Source of the DNA: Mucilaginibacter roseus
GTDB lineage: Bacteria; Bacteroidota; Bacteroidia; Sphingobacteriales; Sphingobacteriaceae
DNA length: 64,000 bases
Reading direction: 5' to 3'
Assembly (NCBI RefSeq): GCF_021215455.1
Contig: NZ_JAJPWV010000001.1
Span: forward strand, 992,001 to 1,056,000
The number at the start of each line of letters is the position of its first letter. Position 1 is the stretch's first letter. Made by a program: the position numbers and the translations under genes. This document shows, piece by piece, positions 54,576 through 63,597 of this stretch. Under the pieces are notes generated by a model. The model was not told the origin of the DNA and searched no databases. It worked only from the letters and a program-made list of their open reading frames with translations.

Positions 54576-55433
54576 TTAAACATATAATGACAAATTATTC
54601 AGTAGCTGCTGCCTATACATCGCCCCAAACAAATTAAGATGTATTAACAGCGGATAGATATTCCATAGTTTTAAACGTTGCTGCCAGCCTTTGTTTAAGG
54701 GAAAAGAATTATTATATGCACCATAAAACTCCTTATTGAAACCACCGAACAAAGTCGTCATCGCTATATCAAACTCCCGGTGTCCGTAACTCGCCGCAGG
54801 ATCAATTAAGTAAGGTTTGCCCCTACCGCTTATCAAGTAATTGCCACCCCACAAATCACCGTGAATAAGGCTTGGTTTTTCTTCATCAAACAACTCAGGG
54901 AGCTTGTTATACAATCTTTCAACCAGCTTTATGTCTTCGGTATTTAGCAAATCTCTTTCCTTCGCCATGCTTATCAAAGGCGTTAGTCGCTCTTTAACAA
55001 AAAACTCAGCCCATGTAGTATGCTGTTTATTGCTTTGATTTAGCGAACCTATATAATTGTCATAAGGCAAACCAAAGCTTTCGGCGCTTACGCGATGCAT
55101 AGCGGCTAATTGCTCGCCTAATTCGCGCGTATTAACCGCGTCAGCTTTTTTCGTATCAATCCATTCAAGTACCAGATAGCTCTTATCGCCGGCATCGCCT
55201 TGCATAATTACATGAGGCACGGCGATAGTTTGGGTTGAGCGTATCAGCTCCAGCCCTCTCGTCTCAACATCGAACATGCCCGGAAACTTGTGCTTACTAT
55301 TAGTCTTTAAAAAGTAGATGTTCTTAGATGTATTTAAACAAAACGCGTTATTAATATCCCCGCCACTTACAGGTTGGTAAGTTGTTATATGCTGATTTAA
55401 TTGCTGTTCAATTGCACTTAACAATGCTTCCAT
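54576..55433 (-). CDS. Fructosamine kinase family protein
   Basis: 285 residues from ATG 55433 (MEALLSAIEQQLN), the family length of 288; an in-frame extension upstream begins only at TTG 55487 and would overlap the lepA promoter area. Phosphorylates ketoamines (fructosamines), allowing repair of glycated amines. Kinase motifs: VSGGDINNAFCL for the nucleotide loop, FLKTNSK for the Lys, LIHGDLWGGNYLI for the catalytic Asp/Asn and YLIDPAASYGHREFDIAMTTLFGGF for the Asp that binds metal. Divergent from lepA. Confidence 0.92.
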   Translation of the reverse strand: MEALLSAIEQQLNQHITTYQPVSGGDINNAFCLNTSKNIYFLKTNSKHKFPGMFDVETRGLELIRSTQTIAVPHVIMQGDAGDKSYLVLEWIDTKKADAVNTRELGEQLAAMHRVSAESFGLPYDNYIGSLNQSNKQHTTWAEFFVKERLTPLISMAKERDLLNTEDIKLVERLYNKLPELFDEEKPSLIHGDLWGGNYLISGRGKPYLIDPAASYGHREFDIAMTTLFGGFNKEFYGAYNNSFPLNKGWQQRLKLWNIYPLLIHLNLFGAMYRQQLLNNLSLYV

Positions 55434-55497
55434 AGGTTCAAATTTCGCGTTAGTAAATATCCGCGTAGTACATTGCAAATTTATCAAGGCAAAAAAC

Positions 55498-55505
55498 TAT
55501 TTTTG
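55498..55505 (+). promoter_or_regulatory. Candidate Bacteroidota -7 promoter box for lepA
   Basis: TATTTTTG matches the TAnnTTTG -7 consensus, 8 bases before the lepA ATG. A TTG 22 bases upstream could be the -33 element. The mRNA would be almost leaderless. Confidence 0.35.
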
Positions 55506-55513
55506 CGGTTCTG

Positions 55514-57301
55514 ATGAAGCATATTCGTAACTTTTGTATTATAGCACACATTGACCACGGCAAAAGCACTTTAGCCGATAGGTTACTTGAATACACCAAC
55601 ACCATTACCCAGCGCGAAAGCCAGGCCCAGTTGCTTGACGATATGGACCTTGAGCGTGAACGCGGTATTACCATTAAAAGCCATGCCATACAAATGGATT
55701 ATGTGCTTGATGGTGAAAAATACACCCTTAATTTGATTGATACGCCGGGACACGTGGATTTCTCTTACGAGGTATCACGCTCAATTGCCGCCTGCGAAGG
55801 CGCATTATTGATTGTTGACGCGGCGCAGGGTATACAGGCCCAAACCATATCAAACCTTTACCTGGCTTTGGAGAATGACCTGGAAATAATCCCGGTATTA
55901 AATAAAATGGACCTTCCGGGAGCTATGCCGGAGGAGGTGAAAGATCAGATTGTTGACCTGATAGGCTGTAAACGTGAGGACATTTTAGCAGCGTCCGGCA
56001 AAACCGGTATGGGTGTGCATGATATTTTGCGCGCCATTGTTGAGCGTGTGCCTGCACCTGTAGGTGATCCTGACGCGCCGCTGCAAGCATTGATTTTTGA
56101 TTCCGTTTTCAACTCATTTCGTGGTATCATCGCTTACTTTAAAGTAGTTAACGGTGAGATCCGTAAAAATGATAAGGTAAAATTCGTAGCTACCGAAAAG
56201 CAGTATTTGGCTGATGAGGTAGGTACATTAAAACTTCGCCCGCTGGCTAAGGATGTTATCAAAACAGGCGACGTAGGTTATATTATTTCCGGTATTAAAG
56301 AAGCGCGTGAGGTTAAGGTTGGTGATACCATTACCCAGGTTGACCGCCCTTGTGCCGAAGGTATTCAGGGTTTTGAGGAAGTAAAACCAATGGTATTCGC
56401 CGGCATTTACCCGGTAGATACGGAAGACTACGAAGAGCTACGTGAATCAATGGCCAAGCTACAGCTTAATGATGCTTCGCTGGTTTTTGAGCCGGAGTCG
56501 TCAGCCGCGTTAGGCTTTGGTTTCCGTTGCGGCTTCCTGGGCATGCTGCACATGGAGATCATCCAGGAACGTTTGGAACGTGAGTTCAATATGACGGTGA
56601 TTACCACCGTTCCCAACGTATCGTACATCGCTTACACCACAAAAGGCGATAGCATGCTGGTAAACAACCCATCCGACCTGCCCGATCCAAGCAAAATAGA
56701 TTTTGTAGAGGAGCCATATATTAAGGCCACTATCATCACCAAGTCCGACTTTGTGGGGCCGGTAATGTCATTATGTATCAATAAACGTGGGGTTATCGTA
56801 AACCAGTCTTATTTAACGTCCGACCGTGTGGAGCTCATTTTTGAGATGCCGATGGGCGAGATAGTATTTGATTTTTACGATAAGCTGAAAACCATATCAA
56901 AAGGCTACGCCTCGTTTGATTATCATCAGATAGGTTACCGCCAGTCAGACCTGGTAAAACTGGACATTCGCCTGAACAGCGAGCCTGTGGATGCGCTATC
57001 ATCATTGATACACCGCAGCAACTCGTACGATTTTGGTAAAAAGATCTGCGAAAAGCTGAAAGAGCTTTTACCGCGCCAACAATTCGAAATCGTTATCCAG
57101 GCGTCAATCGGTGCTAAGATCATCGCCCGCGAAACGGTGAAAGCCATGCGTAAAGACGTTACCGCCAAATGTTACGGTGGTGATATATCGCGTAAGCGTA
57201 AACTATTAGAAAAACAAAAAGCAGGTAAAAAGCGCATGCGCCAGGTAGGTAACGTTGAGATACCACAAAGCGCGTTTATGGCGGTTTTGAAACTGGATTA
57301 A
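55514..57301 (+). CDS. lepA: Elongation factor 4 (LepA)
   Basis: 595 residues, exact family length. GTPase that acts on translating ribosomes (back-translocation or assembly). G1 [15 protein letters not shown]2/3 [12 protein letters not shown] and [12 protein letters not shown]4 NKMDLPGA, G5 ASGKTGMG; then the LepA-specific C-terminal domain with [21 protein letters not shown] ending [12 protein letters not shown]. Conserved throughout. Divergent from fructosamine kinase; folD follows on the same strand after 110 bases. Confidence 0.99.
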   Translation: MKHIRNFCIIAHIDHGKSTLADRLLEYTNTITQRESQAQLLDDMDLERERGITIKSHAIQMDYVLDGEKYTLNLIDTPGHVDFSYEVSRSIAACEGALLIVDAAQGIQAQTISNLYLALENDLEIIPVLNKMDLPGAMPEEVKDQIVDLIGCKREDILAASGKTGMGVHDILRAIVERVPAPVGDPDAPLQALIFDSVFNSFRGIIAYFKVVNGEIRKNDKVKFVATEKQYLADEVGTLKLRPLAKDVIKTGDVGYIISGIKEAREVKVGDTITQVDRPCAEGIQGFEEVKPMVFAGIYPVDTEDYEELRESMAKLQLNDASLVFEPESSAALGFGFRCGFLGMLHMEIIQERLEREFNMTVITTVPNVSYIAYTTKGDSMLVNNPSDLPDPSKIDFVEEPYIKATIITKSDFVGPVMSLCINKRGVIVNQSYLTSDRVELIFEMPMGEIVFDFYDKLKTISKGYASFDYHQIGYRQSDLVKLDIRLNSEPVDALSSLIHRSNSYDFGKKICEKLKELLPRQQFEIVIQASIGAKIIARETVKAMRKDVTAKCYGGDISRKRKLLEKQKAGKKRMRQVGNVEIPQSAFMAVLKLD

Positions 57302-57411
57302 GTGTCCCCCTGCCCCTGAAGGGGGTGTTATTGGCGACTTATATATCTGCTTTCCTTCAAGGGGGTTGGGAAGCTAAACTTTTATTCCCCATTTAGGGGT
57401 TAGGAGACTAA
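57302..57411. repeat. Intergenic G/C-rich motif in three degenerate copies
   Basis: The gap between lepA and folD has three short units of CCCC-(4 to 5 bases)-GGGG type: 57313-57325, 57354-57365 and 57387-57399. They read like the degenerate CCCTnAAGGGG-type intergenic repeats seen across Sphingobacteriaceae genomes. They could also form RNA hairpins in the folD leader. Confidence 0.6.
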
Positions 57412-58293
57412 ATGAATTTATTAGACGGAAAATACGTATCAGAAAAACTTAAGGTGGAAATAGCTGAGCAAGCGGCTATTATTCTGGAAAAAACCGGCCG
57501 TAAGCCACATTTAGTGGCGGTATTGGTTGGGCATGATGGCGGCAGCGAAACTTATGTGGCCAGCAAGATGAAAAACTGCGAAAAGGTGGGTTTTAAATCG
57601 ACACTGGTACGTTATGAAGATACCGTTACCGAAGAAGAATTACTGAAAAAGGTTGAGGAACTTAATGCCGATGCTGATATTGACGGCATTATTGTGCAGC
57701 TACCATTACCAAAACACATCGACCCGGAAAAGGTAACCGAGCGCATAGACCACCGTAAGGATGTTGACGGCTTTCACCCGGTAAACCTGGGCCGTATGCA
57801 GCGCAACCTGCCATCGTTCATCCCGGCTACACCTTATGGCATCACACTGATGCTTAAGGAATATGGTATTGAAACCGCAGGTAAGCATTGTGTAGTGGTT
57901 GGCCGCAGTAATATAGTTGGTTCCCCAATGAGTATATTAATGGCGCGTAATACGCAGCCGGGTAACTGTACGGTTACCATTTGCCACAGTCGTACACCGG
58001 ATATTAAAAAGTTTACGCTGGATGCTGATATATTGATCGTGGCCATCGGTAAAAAGAATTTTATTACTGCCGATATGGTTAAAGATGGCGTTGTAATAAT
58101 TGACGTAGGCATGAACCGTGAAACATCGGCCACCACAAAATCAGGCTATAAGTTATATGGCGACGTTGATTTTGAGAACGTAGCGCCAAAATCCTCATGG
58201 ATCACCCCGGTACCGGGCGGCGTTGGATTAATGACCATTGTTGGCTTGCTTAAAAACACTTTAGCATCAGCCAATAAAGAAGTTTACCAATAA
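57412..58293 (+). CDS. folD: Bifunctional methylene-THF dehydrogenase / cyclohydrolase
   Basis: 293 residues. Cytoplasmic C1-folate enzyme interconverting methylene-, methenyl- and formyl-[17 protein letters not shown] carries the Tyr and Lys (K57 approx.) of the active site, [22 protein letters not shown] and the NADP site [15 protein letters not shown]; then [10 protein letters not shown] near the end. Follows lepA in the same direction, separated by G/C-rich repeats; ends at a bidirectional terminator. Confidence 0.98.
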   Translation: MNLLDGKYVSEKLKVEIAEQAAIILEKTGRKPHLVAVLVGHDGGSETYVASKMKNCEKVGFKSTLVRYEDTVTEEELLKKVEELNADADIDGIIVQLPLPKHIDPEKVTERIDHRKDVDGFHPVNLGRMQRNLPSFIPATPYGITLMLKEYGIETAGKHCVVVGRSNIVGSPMSILMARNTQPGNCTVTICHSRTPDIKKFTLDADILIVAIGKKNFITADMVKDGVVIIDVGMNRETSATTKSGYKLYGDVDFENVAPKSSWITPVPGGVGLMTIVGLLKNTLASANKEVYQ

Positions 58294-58295
58294 GC

Positions 58296-58329
58296 AAAAA
58301 TGGCTCGCTTGATTAAGCGAGCCATTTTT
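58296..58329. terminator. Bidirectional terminator
   Basis: A perfect 15-bp stem (58296-58310 with 58315-58329) closed by GATT; flanked by A5 on one side and T5 on the other. Serves folD and the convergent glycosyltransferase. Confidence 0.95.
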
Positions 58330-58346
58330 GCTATTATAAATATTTA

Positions 58347-59384
58347 CTATTTGTAAAAGAACTCCTCAGGTATATCAGTAAACCGGTGCTTTTTGCCCAC
58401 AAAAAATGCCGATACTATACTGCCTTTATACATGCCGGTAAGTGATTTTACACTTCCTTTTTTTTCGCCCTTATGCTTGGATGCTTTGAATAGCTGTCGC
58501 ACAAAATTCTGATGCGCCTTGCTCACCGCCCAGGCATCCTTGCGTTTACCCTCACCTAAAAATCGGAACAGCGCTAACAGATCCAGCCAAAAACGCAGAC
58601 CAATTACAAACGTTGCCCGGCCAAATGGTAGGTTATTTTTTAACAGCAACAGGTTGTTACGGAAGTTAAGATAAGTTTTAAACGGATTTTCGGTATTCAG
58701 CGTACCGCCGCCCACATGGTAAACGGTTGATTCGGCGCAGTACATTACCTTGTACCCCATATTCTTCAATCGCCAGCAAAGGTCAATCTCTTCCATGTGG
58801 GCGAAAAAACGTTCGTCAAACCCACCGGACTCTTCCCAGCATTTCCTTTTAATAAACAAAGCCGCACCTGATGCCCAGAACACCTCTCCTGACTGATCGT
58901 ATTGCCCTTTGTCCTCCTCTATCTCATAAAAAATACGGCCACGGCAAAACGGGTAACCAAAATGATCAATAAAACCACCGGCAGCACCGGCATGTTCAAA
59001 CATTTTCTTATCAGCGTATGATCGTATTTTAGGGGATGCCGCCGCAATACGTTCATCACTTTCCATTAAGGCAATCACCGGCTCTATCCAACCGGGCTGT
59101 ACTTCTATGTCCGAATTCAAAAGTATGAAATAGTCGGCATCAACCTTTTCGAGCACACGGTTATAACCTCCGGTAAAGCCATAATTTTCGTCGTTCTTAA
59201 TTATGGTTACCGCCGGATAAACGCTCGAAACCCACTCCACCGAACTATCGGTTGAGCCATTGTCGCCAAGTACGATCTCAAGGTTTTGCCAGGTTGAGGC
59301 CATTACCGAAGGCAAAAATTGCTGTAAGTGTGAAAGCCCGTTCCAGTTTAAAATAACAGCCGCAACTTTAGGTATATCGTTCAT
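58347..59384 (-). CDS. Glycosyltransferase family 2
   Basis: 345 residues. GT-A fold: AAVILNWNGLSHLQQFLPSVM near the N-terminus, LGDNGSTDSSVEWV, YGFTGGYNRVL and the metal-binding LNSDIEVQPGW, then GAALFIKRKCWEESGGFDERFFAHMEEIDLCWRLKN, as in rhamnosyltransferase-like GT2. A membrane-proximal C-terminal part lies around residue 265. Its ATG overlaps the stop of the acyltransferase upstream by 1 base, so the pair is probably involved in lipid-linked surface glycans. Confidence 0.93.
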   Translation of the reverse strand: MNDIPKVAAVILNWNGLSHLQQFLPSVMASTWQNLEIVLGDNGSTDSSVEWVSSVYPAVTIIKNDENYGFTGGYNRVLEKVDADYFILLNSDIEVQPGWIEPVIALMESDERIAAASPKIRSYADKKMFEHAGAAGGFIDHFGYPFCRGRIFYEIEEDKGQYDQSGEVFWASGAALFIKRKCWEESGGFDERFFAHMEEIDLCWRLKNMGYKVMYCAESTVYHVGGGTLNTENPFKTYLNFRNNLLLLKNNLPFGRATFVIGLRFWLDLLALFRFLGEGKRKDAWAVSKAHQNFVRQLFKASKHKGEKKGSVKSLTGMYKGSIVSAFFVGKKHRFTDIPEEFFYK

Positions 59385-60265
59385 TAATGCTTATCCTCCG
59401 GCTTAAATTTCCAGCGCCTGTGCGTCCAAAGCCAGTATTGCGGCTGTTGCCTTATCATGTTCTCTAAATATTTTACGTGAAGTTCAGTAACCTCATATTC
59501 TGCCGTTTGTTTTGGATTTTCGGCAAGTGGCACAAAGGTACAAGTATAATACCCTCTTTTCACCCGCTTTATATCACAAAAAACCACTACCGCGTCCATC
59601 ATTTTCGCCAGCTTTTCAATCCCTAAAAAAACAGCCGTTGGCTGGTTTAAAAAAGTGGTAAAGTACTGCGCTTCGTGCTGCACGGGTGTTTGGTCGGCCA
59701 CTAAAACCGTTATTGAAATTTGCCTGCGTATATCGCTCATTTTGCGCAGCGTGTTTTTCATAGCTACCAGCGTAGCGCCAAACCGCGACCGAACATGAAT
59801 AAAAAAACGCTCGAAAATCTTGTTGCTTAACGGCTTATAAACAATCAGCCGGGGCCTATCAGTAATTATCCCCAGGCCCAGAGCCGACATTTCCCAGTTA
59901 CCATAATGCCCTACTGCCCCTATCACGCTGCGGCCCTGCTCAAAGTAGCTGTTAATCAGTTCTACATTTAAAACTTTGATACGTTTGACAATCTGCCGTT
60001 CAGACAGGGTAATGCCCTTAATGATCTCTACAATAAGATCAGCAAAGTAGCGAAAAAAATCACGCTCAATTTTACTCCGCTCCTCATCGCTTTTCTCAGG
60101 GAAAGCATTACGCAGATTTTGCTGTACCACCTTACGCCTGTAGCCTGTAACAGAGTAAATTACAACAAATAACACATCAGCAATAAGATACAAAAACCAA
60201 AAAGGCAATAACGATACCAGGTATAAAAAACCGATACCGATGTATGAAAGCCCTTTGTTTATCAT
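59384..60265 (-). CDS. Lauroyl/myristoyl acyltransferase, LpxL/HtrB family
   Basis: 293 residues. N-terminal membrane anchor (about 10-35), then the acyltransferase signature HYGNWE (HX4E; residues about 117-122) and ADQTPVQHEAQYFTTFLNQPTAVFLGIEKLA further on. It would add a secondary acyl chain to lipid A (or a related lipid) in the inner membrane. Overlaps GT2 by 1 base, so they are co-expressed, and is divergent from the WbqC gene 37 bases away. Confidence 0.93.
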   Translation of the reverse strand: MINKGLSYIGIGFLYLVSLLPFWFLYLIADVLFVVIYSVTGYRRKVVQQNLRNAFPEKSDEERSKIERDFFRYFADLIVEIIKGITLSERQIVKRIKVLNVELINSYFEQGRSVIGAVGHYGNWEMSALGLGIITDRPRLIVYKPLSNKIFERFFIHVRSRFGATLVAMKNTLRKMSDIRRQISITVLVADQTPVQHEAQYFTTFLNQPTAVFLGIEKLAKMMDAVVVFCDIKRVKRGYYTCTFVPLAENPKQTAEYEVTELHVKYLENMIRQQPQYWLWTHRRWKFKPEDKH

Positions 60266-60301
60266 TTATTTCTGCGAAATTTGAACACAAACATAAAATA
60301 T

Positions 60302-60913
60302 ATGATCGATAAAGGCGCAGTTCTTCCTTTGTTTTATCTACCACCGGTATCATACTTCACTCAATTAAACAAGTATAAGCCCGATATATGGATTGAACGC
60401 GAGGAGCATTTCCCAAAGCAAACCTATCGTAACCGCGCCAATATATATTCGCCCGACGGTGTTTTGAGCCTGGTAGTGCCTGTTATAAAAGGATCAAAAA
60501 ATCACACCAAGATAAAGGATGTACGCATCAGTTACGATTTTAACTGGCAGCGCCTGCACTGGATGAGCCTGCAAGCCTGTTACCGCCGATCGGCTTATTT
60601 TGAATTTTACGAGGACGACTTTGCACCGTTTTACGAGCAAAAGGTTGATTACCTATTTGACTATAATCAGCAAATGCTGGAGCTGATATTAAAGCTGCTC
60701 AAAATAAAAACCGAGTTAAAGTTTACCGATAACTACGAGCATACTTACACAACCGCGATTGACCTGCGTGAAAGCATTCACCCTAAAAAAGGATTGATCA
60801 CTGATAATAAGCCCTACTTTCAGGTATTTGAGGAGAGAAACGGCTTTGTGCCAGATTTAAGTATTGTTGACTTGCTGTTTAACCAGGGCCCGCAAGCGCA
60901 GTTGTATATATGA
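60302..60913 (+). CDS. WbqC family protein
   Basis: 203 residues from ATG 60302 (MIDKGAVLPLFYLPPVSYF); a TTG seven codons upstream is less likely. WbqC-like pattern: LPPVSYFTQLNKYKPDIWIEREEHFPKQTYRNRANIYSPDGVLSLVVPV, then VRISYDFNWQRLHWMSLQACYRRSAYFEFYEDDFAPFYEQ. Family members are found in polysaccharide loci and are thought to help make amino sugars. Adjacent to GT2 and LpxL genes on the other strand, consistent with a surface-glycan task. Confidence 0.88.
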   Translation: MIDKGAVLPLFYLPPVSYFTQLNKYKPDIWIEREEHFPKQTYRNRANIYSPDGVLSLVVPVIKGSKNHTKIKDVRISYDFNWQRLHWMSLQACYRRSAYFEFYEDDFAPFYEQKVDYLFDYNQQMLELILKLLKIKTELKFTDNYEHTYTTAIDLRESIHPKKGLITDNKPYFQVFEERNGFVPDLSIVDLLFNQGPQAQLYI

Positions 60914-61002
60914 CAGTAGAAAAAAGAACCCAAAAGGGCGATGACCTGCATTAAAACAACTTAACCACAAAAGGTGTTAAGCGATAGTTATAGAGTAATA
61001 CC

Positions 61003-61950
61003 TTGAAAACTAAGCTTATATTTTTCCTTATAGTCTTTCCGTTTTTTGCGGCAATTGCCAAATCTGTGCCCGATACCGTACGCACGGATATTTATATAAC
61101 CAGCATTCACGATATCAACTTCAAGGATAAGGAATACACCGTGAACCTTTGGCTCTGGATGAAATACAAGAACAAGGATTTTGATTTTGAGCGTAACCTG
61201 GAGGTGCCACTGGCAAAAACGGTTGAAAAATCATTTTCTACCGTTGATTCGTCTGACGGGCGGATATACCTGATGATGAAGCTGCAATGCGTAATGAAGG
61301 ACAGTTGGAGTATTAATAACTTTCCGTTTGATAAGCAAACGCTGCGGTTCTCTATTGAAAACTCGCAATTTGACTCAGATGCGCTCGTTTTCGCGGCTGA
61401 TACAGTTGGACAGCATTTCGACCCACGCCTAACTTTACGGGGCTGGAATATTGACAGCGTTGACATTGCCACCGGCATAAAAAAGTACGAAACCGGCTTT
61501 GGAGACGAAACATTAGAGAAGCCTCATACCGAATACAGCAGTTTTAAAACTAAATTAATTATTCATCGCAATGCGATGGGACTCTTTTGGAAGATGTTTT
61601 TGGGAATGTATGTAGCTTTCCTGATTGCGTACATGTGCTTTTATATACATGCCGATAGTATTGATTCTCGCTTTGGACTAAGCGTTGGCGCCTTATTCGC
61701 GGTAATTGGTAATAAATATATTATAGATGCCTCTCTACCCGATTCAACAACCTTCACCCTGGTAGATACGCTTCATGGACTAACTTTGTTATGTATACTA
61801 ACCGTAATTATTTGCACGGCTTACACCTTAACGCTGATTAAGCAAGGCAAAACAAATGAATCCAGAATATTTGATATACGCAGCGGTCGCGTTGTGCTCG
61901 CCATATACATATTGTTTAATGCTTACTTTATACTGAAGGCCGGTGTTTAA
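61003..61950 (+). CDS. Prokaryotic pentameric ligand-gated ion channel (Cys-loop family)
   Basis: 315 residues from TTG 61003, chosen because it immediately precedes an obvious signal peptide (KTKLIFFLIVFPFFAAIAKS) and no ATG is near. The extracellular domain (about 25-190) is beta-rich with DINFKDKEYTVNLWLWMKY and the Pro-loop SINNFPFDKQTLRFSIEN (residues 103-120); the eukaryotic Cys pair is absent, as usual in bacteria. Four membrane helices: about 196-214, 223-243 (pore helix, LSVGALFAVIGNKY), 251-279 and 297-313. Ligand unknown. Stand-alone gene ending near a terminator at 62090. Confidence 0.78.
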   Translation: MKTKLIFFLIVFPFFAAIAKSVPDTVRTDIYITSIHDINFKDKEYTVNLWLWMKYKNKDFDFERNLEVPLAKTVEKSFSTVDSSDGRIYLMMKLQCVMKDSWSINNFPFDKQTLRFSIENSQFDSDALVFAADTVGQHFDPRLTLRGWNIDSVDIATGIKKYETGFGDETLEKPHTEYSSFKTKLIIHRNAMGLFWKMFLGMYVAFLIAYMCFYIHADSIDSRFGLSVGALFAVIGNKYIIDASLPDSTTFTLVDTLHGLTLLCILTVIICTAYTLTLIKQGKTNESRIFDIRSGRVVLAIYILFNAYFILKAGV

Positions 61951-62089
61951 ACATTGCTTAAATCATATAATAAAAGTTAAGCTGCATTAAAATTCCATTA
62001 GAAATCACATCTGCGGTTATACAGATAGATATTTTGCCGTACTATTGTATCGCAGGCACCTGCCTGCTATGTGATAAGGTTTAGGTTTG

Positions 62090-62119
62090 AAGGCCCCGGC
62101 AGCGAGTGCAAGGGGCTTT
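62090..62119 (+). terminator. Terminator downstream of the channel gene
   Basis: AAGGCCCC (62090-62097) pairs with GGGGCTTT (62112-62119, one G-T pair), followed by CTATTTTTA. Stops plus-strand transcription just before the convergent kinase stop codon. The stretch 61951-62089 shows no gene. Confidence 0.7.
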
Positions 62120-62125
62120 CTATTT

Positions 62126-63343
62126 TTATGACACTTTACTTTGCGGAATTTTCACACTGAAAATGCTGCCGCTTCCTTGAGTTGAAGTTATATCCAAAGT
62201 TCCTTTCAGGCTGTCTATTAAATGTTTTACGAGCGACAAGCCGAACCCATACCCCTGCTCGCCGGATGTACCATGTGTAGACTCGCCTTCGCCGGAAAGA
62301 ACGGCCGAAATTTTAGCGGGAGACATACCAACACCATTATCAGCCACAGTAAAGAGCAGCACGTTTTGGTTGGTGCCGATCTGTAATCCGAAACTTACCG
62401 AAACTCCACCTCCGCTGGGCGTAAATTTTATGGCGTTTGAGATGATGTTGCCGATGATCTGTAATAATTTATTTTTTGAAAATGGCACCGCTTCCGTCCC
62501 TGAGTCGGTTGTTATGGTGAGGTGGATACCCTTATTTAAAGCTTGTGGCGCATAAAGCTTTTCAAGCTTATCCTTTAACATAAGTTGGTTGTACTCATTA
62601 GCTCCTAATGCCTTAGCTGATTTGGCCAAATCAACGCTTAAAATTTCGTCGGCCAACTCGAGTATGGAATTACCACTTTTATAAATAAGGTTGATGAACT
62701 CCAGTACCTCTTCCATGTTGTTCTCATTACCCTGCTCACTGATTACCCGGGCCAAGCCAATAATTCCGCCAACAGGCCCGCGTATATCATGTGCCACCCG
62801 CTTTTTGCTTTCTAAGGCCTCGTTTGCATTTTGTTTAAGCTCCTGCAGGGTTTTATAAACTTGTAAACGGTTAACGATCTCACCGGAAATTATTTTTAGC
62901 ATTTCAATCTTTTCCGGACTAAGCTGTTTGGTTTCTGCATCCATAAGGCACAAGGCACCGAGGTTATTCCCGTTAGCTGTCCGCAAGGGTACACCAAAAT
63001 AATATTTTAAATTAGGTGCACCGCTAACGTATGATTTATCTTTAAACCGATCGTCTTCCGTTAAATCCGCAACTTCAAAATTTTCGTCTCCGCTTATAGT
63101 ATACTGGCATACGGTTTCATCTCTTGGCAACTGCTCTACCGGTAACCCATGCCTGGCTATAGTCCATGAGGTGTAAGAGTCGATGAGGTTAATCAATGAA
63201 ATATCGGTTCCTGCAATTTTTGCAGCCAGGGTGGTTAAATCCTTAAACTGTTCTTGCATCGCGCCGTAGTCAATATCATAGTCAGAAAGTTCAATAACCC
63301 TTTCCATTTCATTTGCAGGTATCGGTAACTTATTAGCTTGCAT
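62126..63343 (-). CDS. Soluble sensor histidine kinase with GAF domain
   Basis: 405 residues, no membrane segment. A GAF domain (about 25-165: FKDLTTLAAKIAGTDISLINLIDSYTSWTI, ETVCQYTISGDENFEVADLTEDDRF, YYFGVPLRTANGNNLGALCLMD), then HisKA with H185 in KKRVAHDIRGPVGGIIGL and a HATPase domain (IIGNIISNAIKFTPSGGG, VADNGVGMS, GYGFGLSLVKHLIDSLKG). Cytoplasmic sensor of unknown signal. No response regulator gene adjoins it, so it is an orphan kinase. Confidence 0.93.
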   Translation of the reverse strand: MQANKLPIPANEMERVIELSDYDIDYGAMQEQFKDLTTLAAKIAGTDISLINLIDSYTSWTIARHGLPVEQLPRDETVCQYTISGDENFEVADLTEDDRFKDKSYVSGAPNLKYYFGVPLRTANGNNLGALCLMDAETKQLSPEKIEMLKIISGEIVNRLQVYKTLQELKQNANEALESKKRVAHDIRGPVGGIIGLARVISEQGNENNMEEVLEFINLIYKSGNSILELADEILSVDLAKSAKALGANEYNQLMLKDKLEKLYAPQALNKGIHLTITTDSGTEAVPFSKNKLLQIIGNIISNAIKFTPSGGGVSVSFGLQIGTNQNVLLFTVADNGVGMSPAKISAVLSGEGESTHGTSGEQGYGFGLSLVKHLIDSLKGTLDITSTQGSGSIFSVKIPQSKVS

Positions 63344-63597
63344 AGATTACAATTTATTTAAGCAATACTGTTTACGATTTATAAATTAACATGTTACCAC
63401 CCAAAACAGTTTCGTAAAACGCAAAGTTATAGGCAATGGTTAAGTTGAAATACATAATTCAGCAAAGAATTCCTTTATCGGTAAGAAATCTTTTTTTAAA
63501 CTCAACGTTTCAAAGCGTTAGCTAATTAGATAAACAAAGCGAAAATTGCTGACTACAAAATGAACCTACTCGTAAAAAATTACTAATTTCGTTGGCA

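Noticed and set aside
62041..62080. GCAGG / CCTGC inverted repeat after the channel gene
   Set aside because: Short stem with no T-run. The hairpin at 62090-62119 is the better terminator, and no small RNA is supported.
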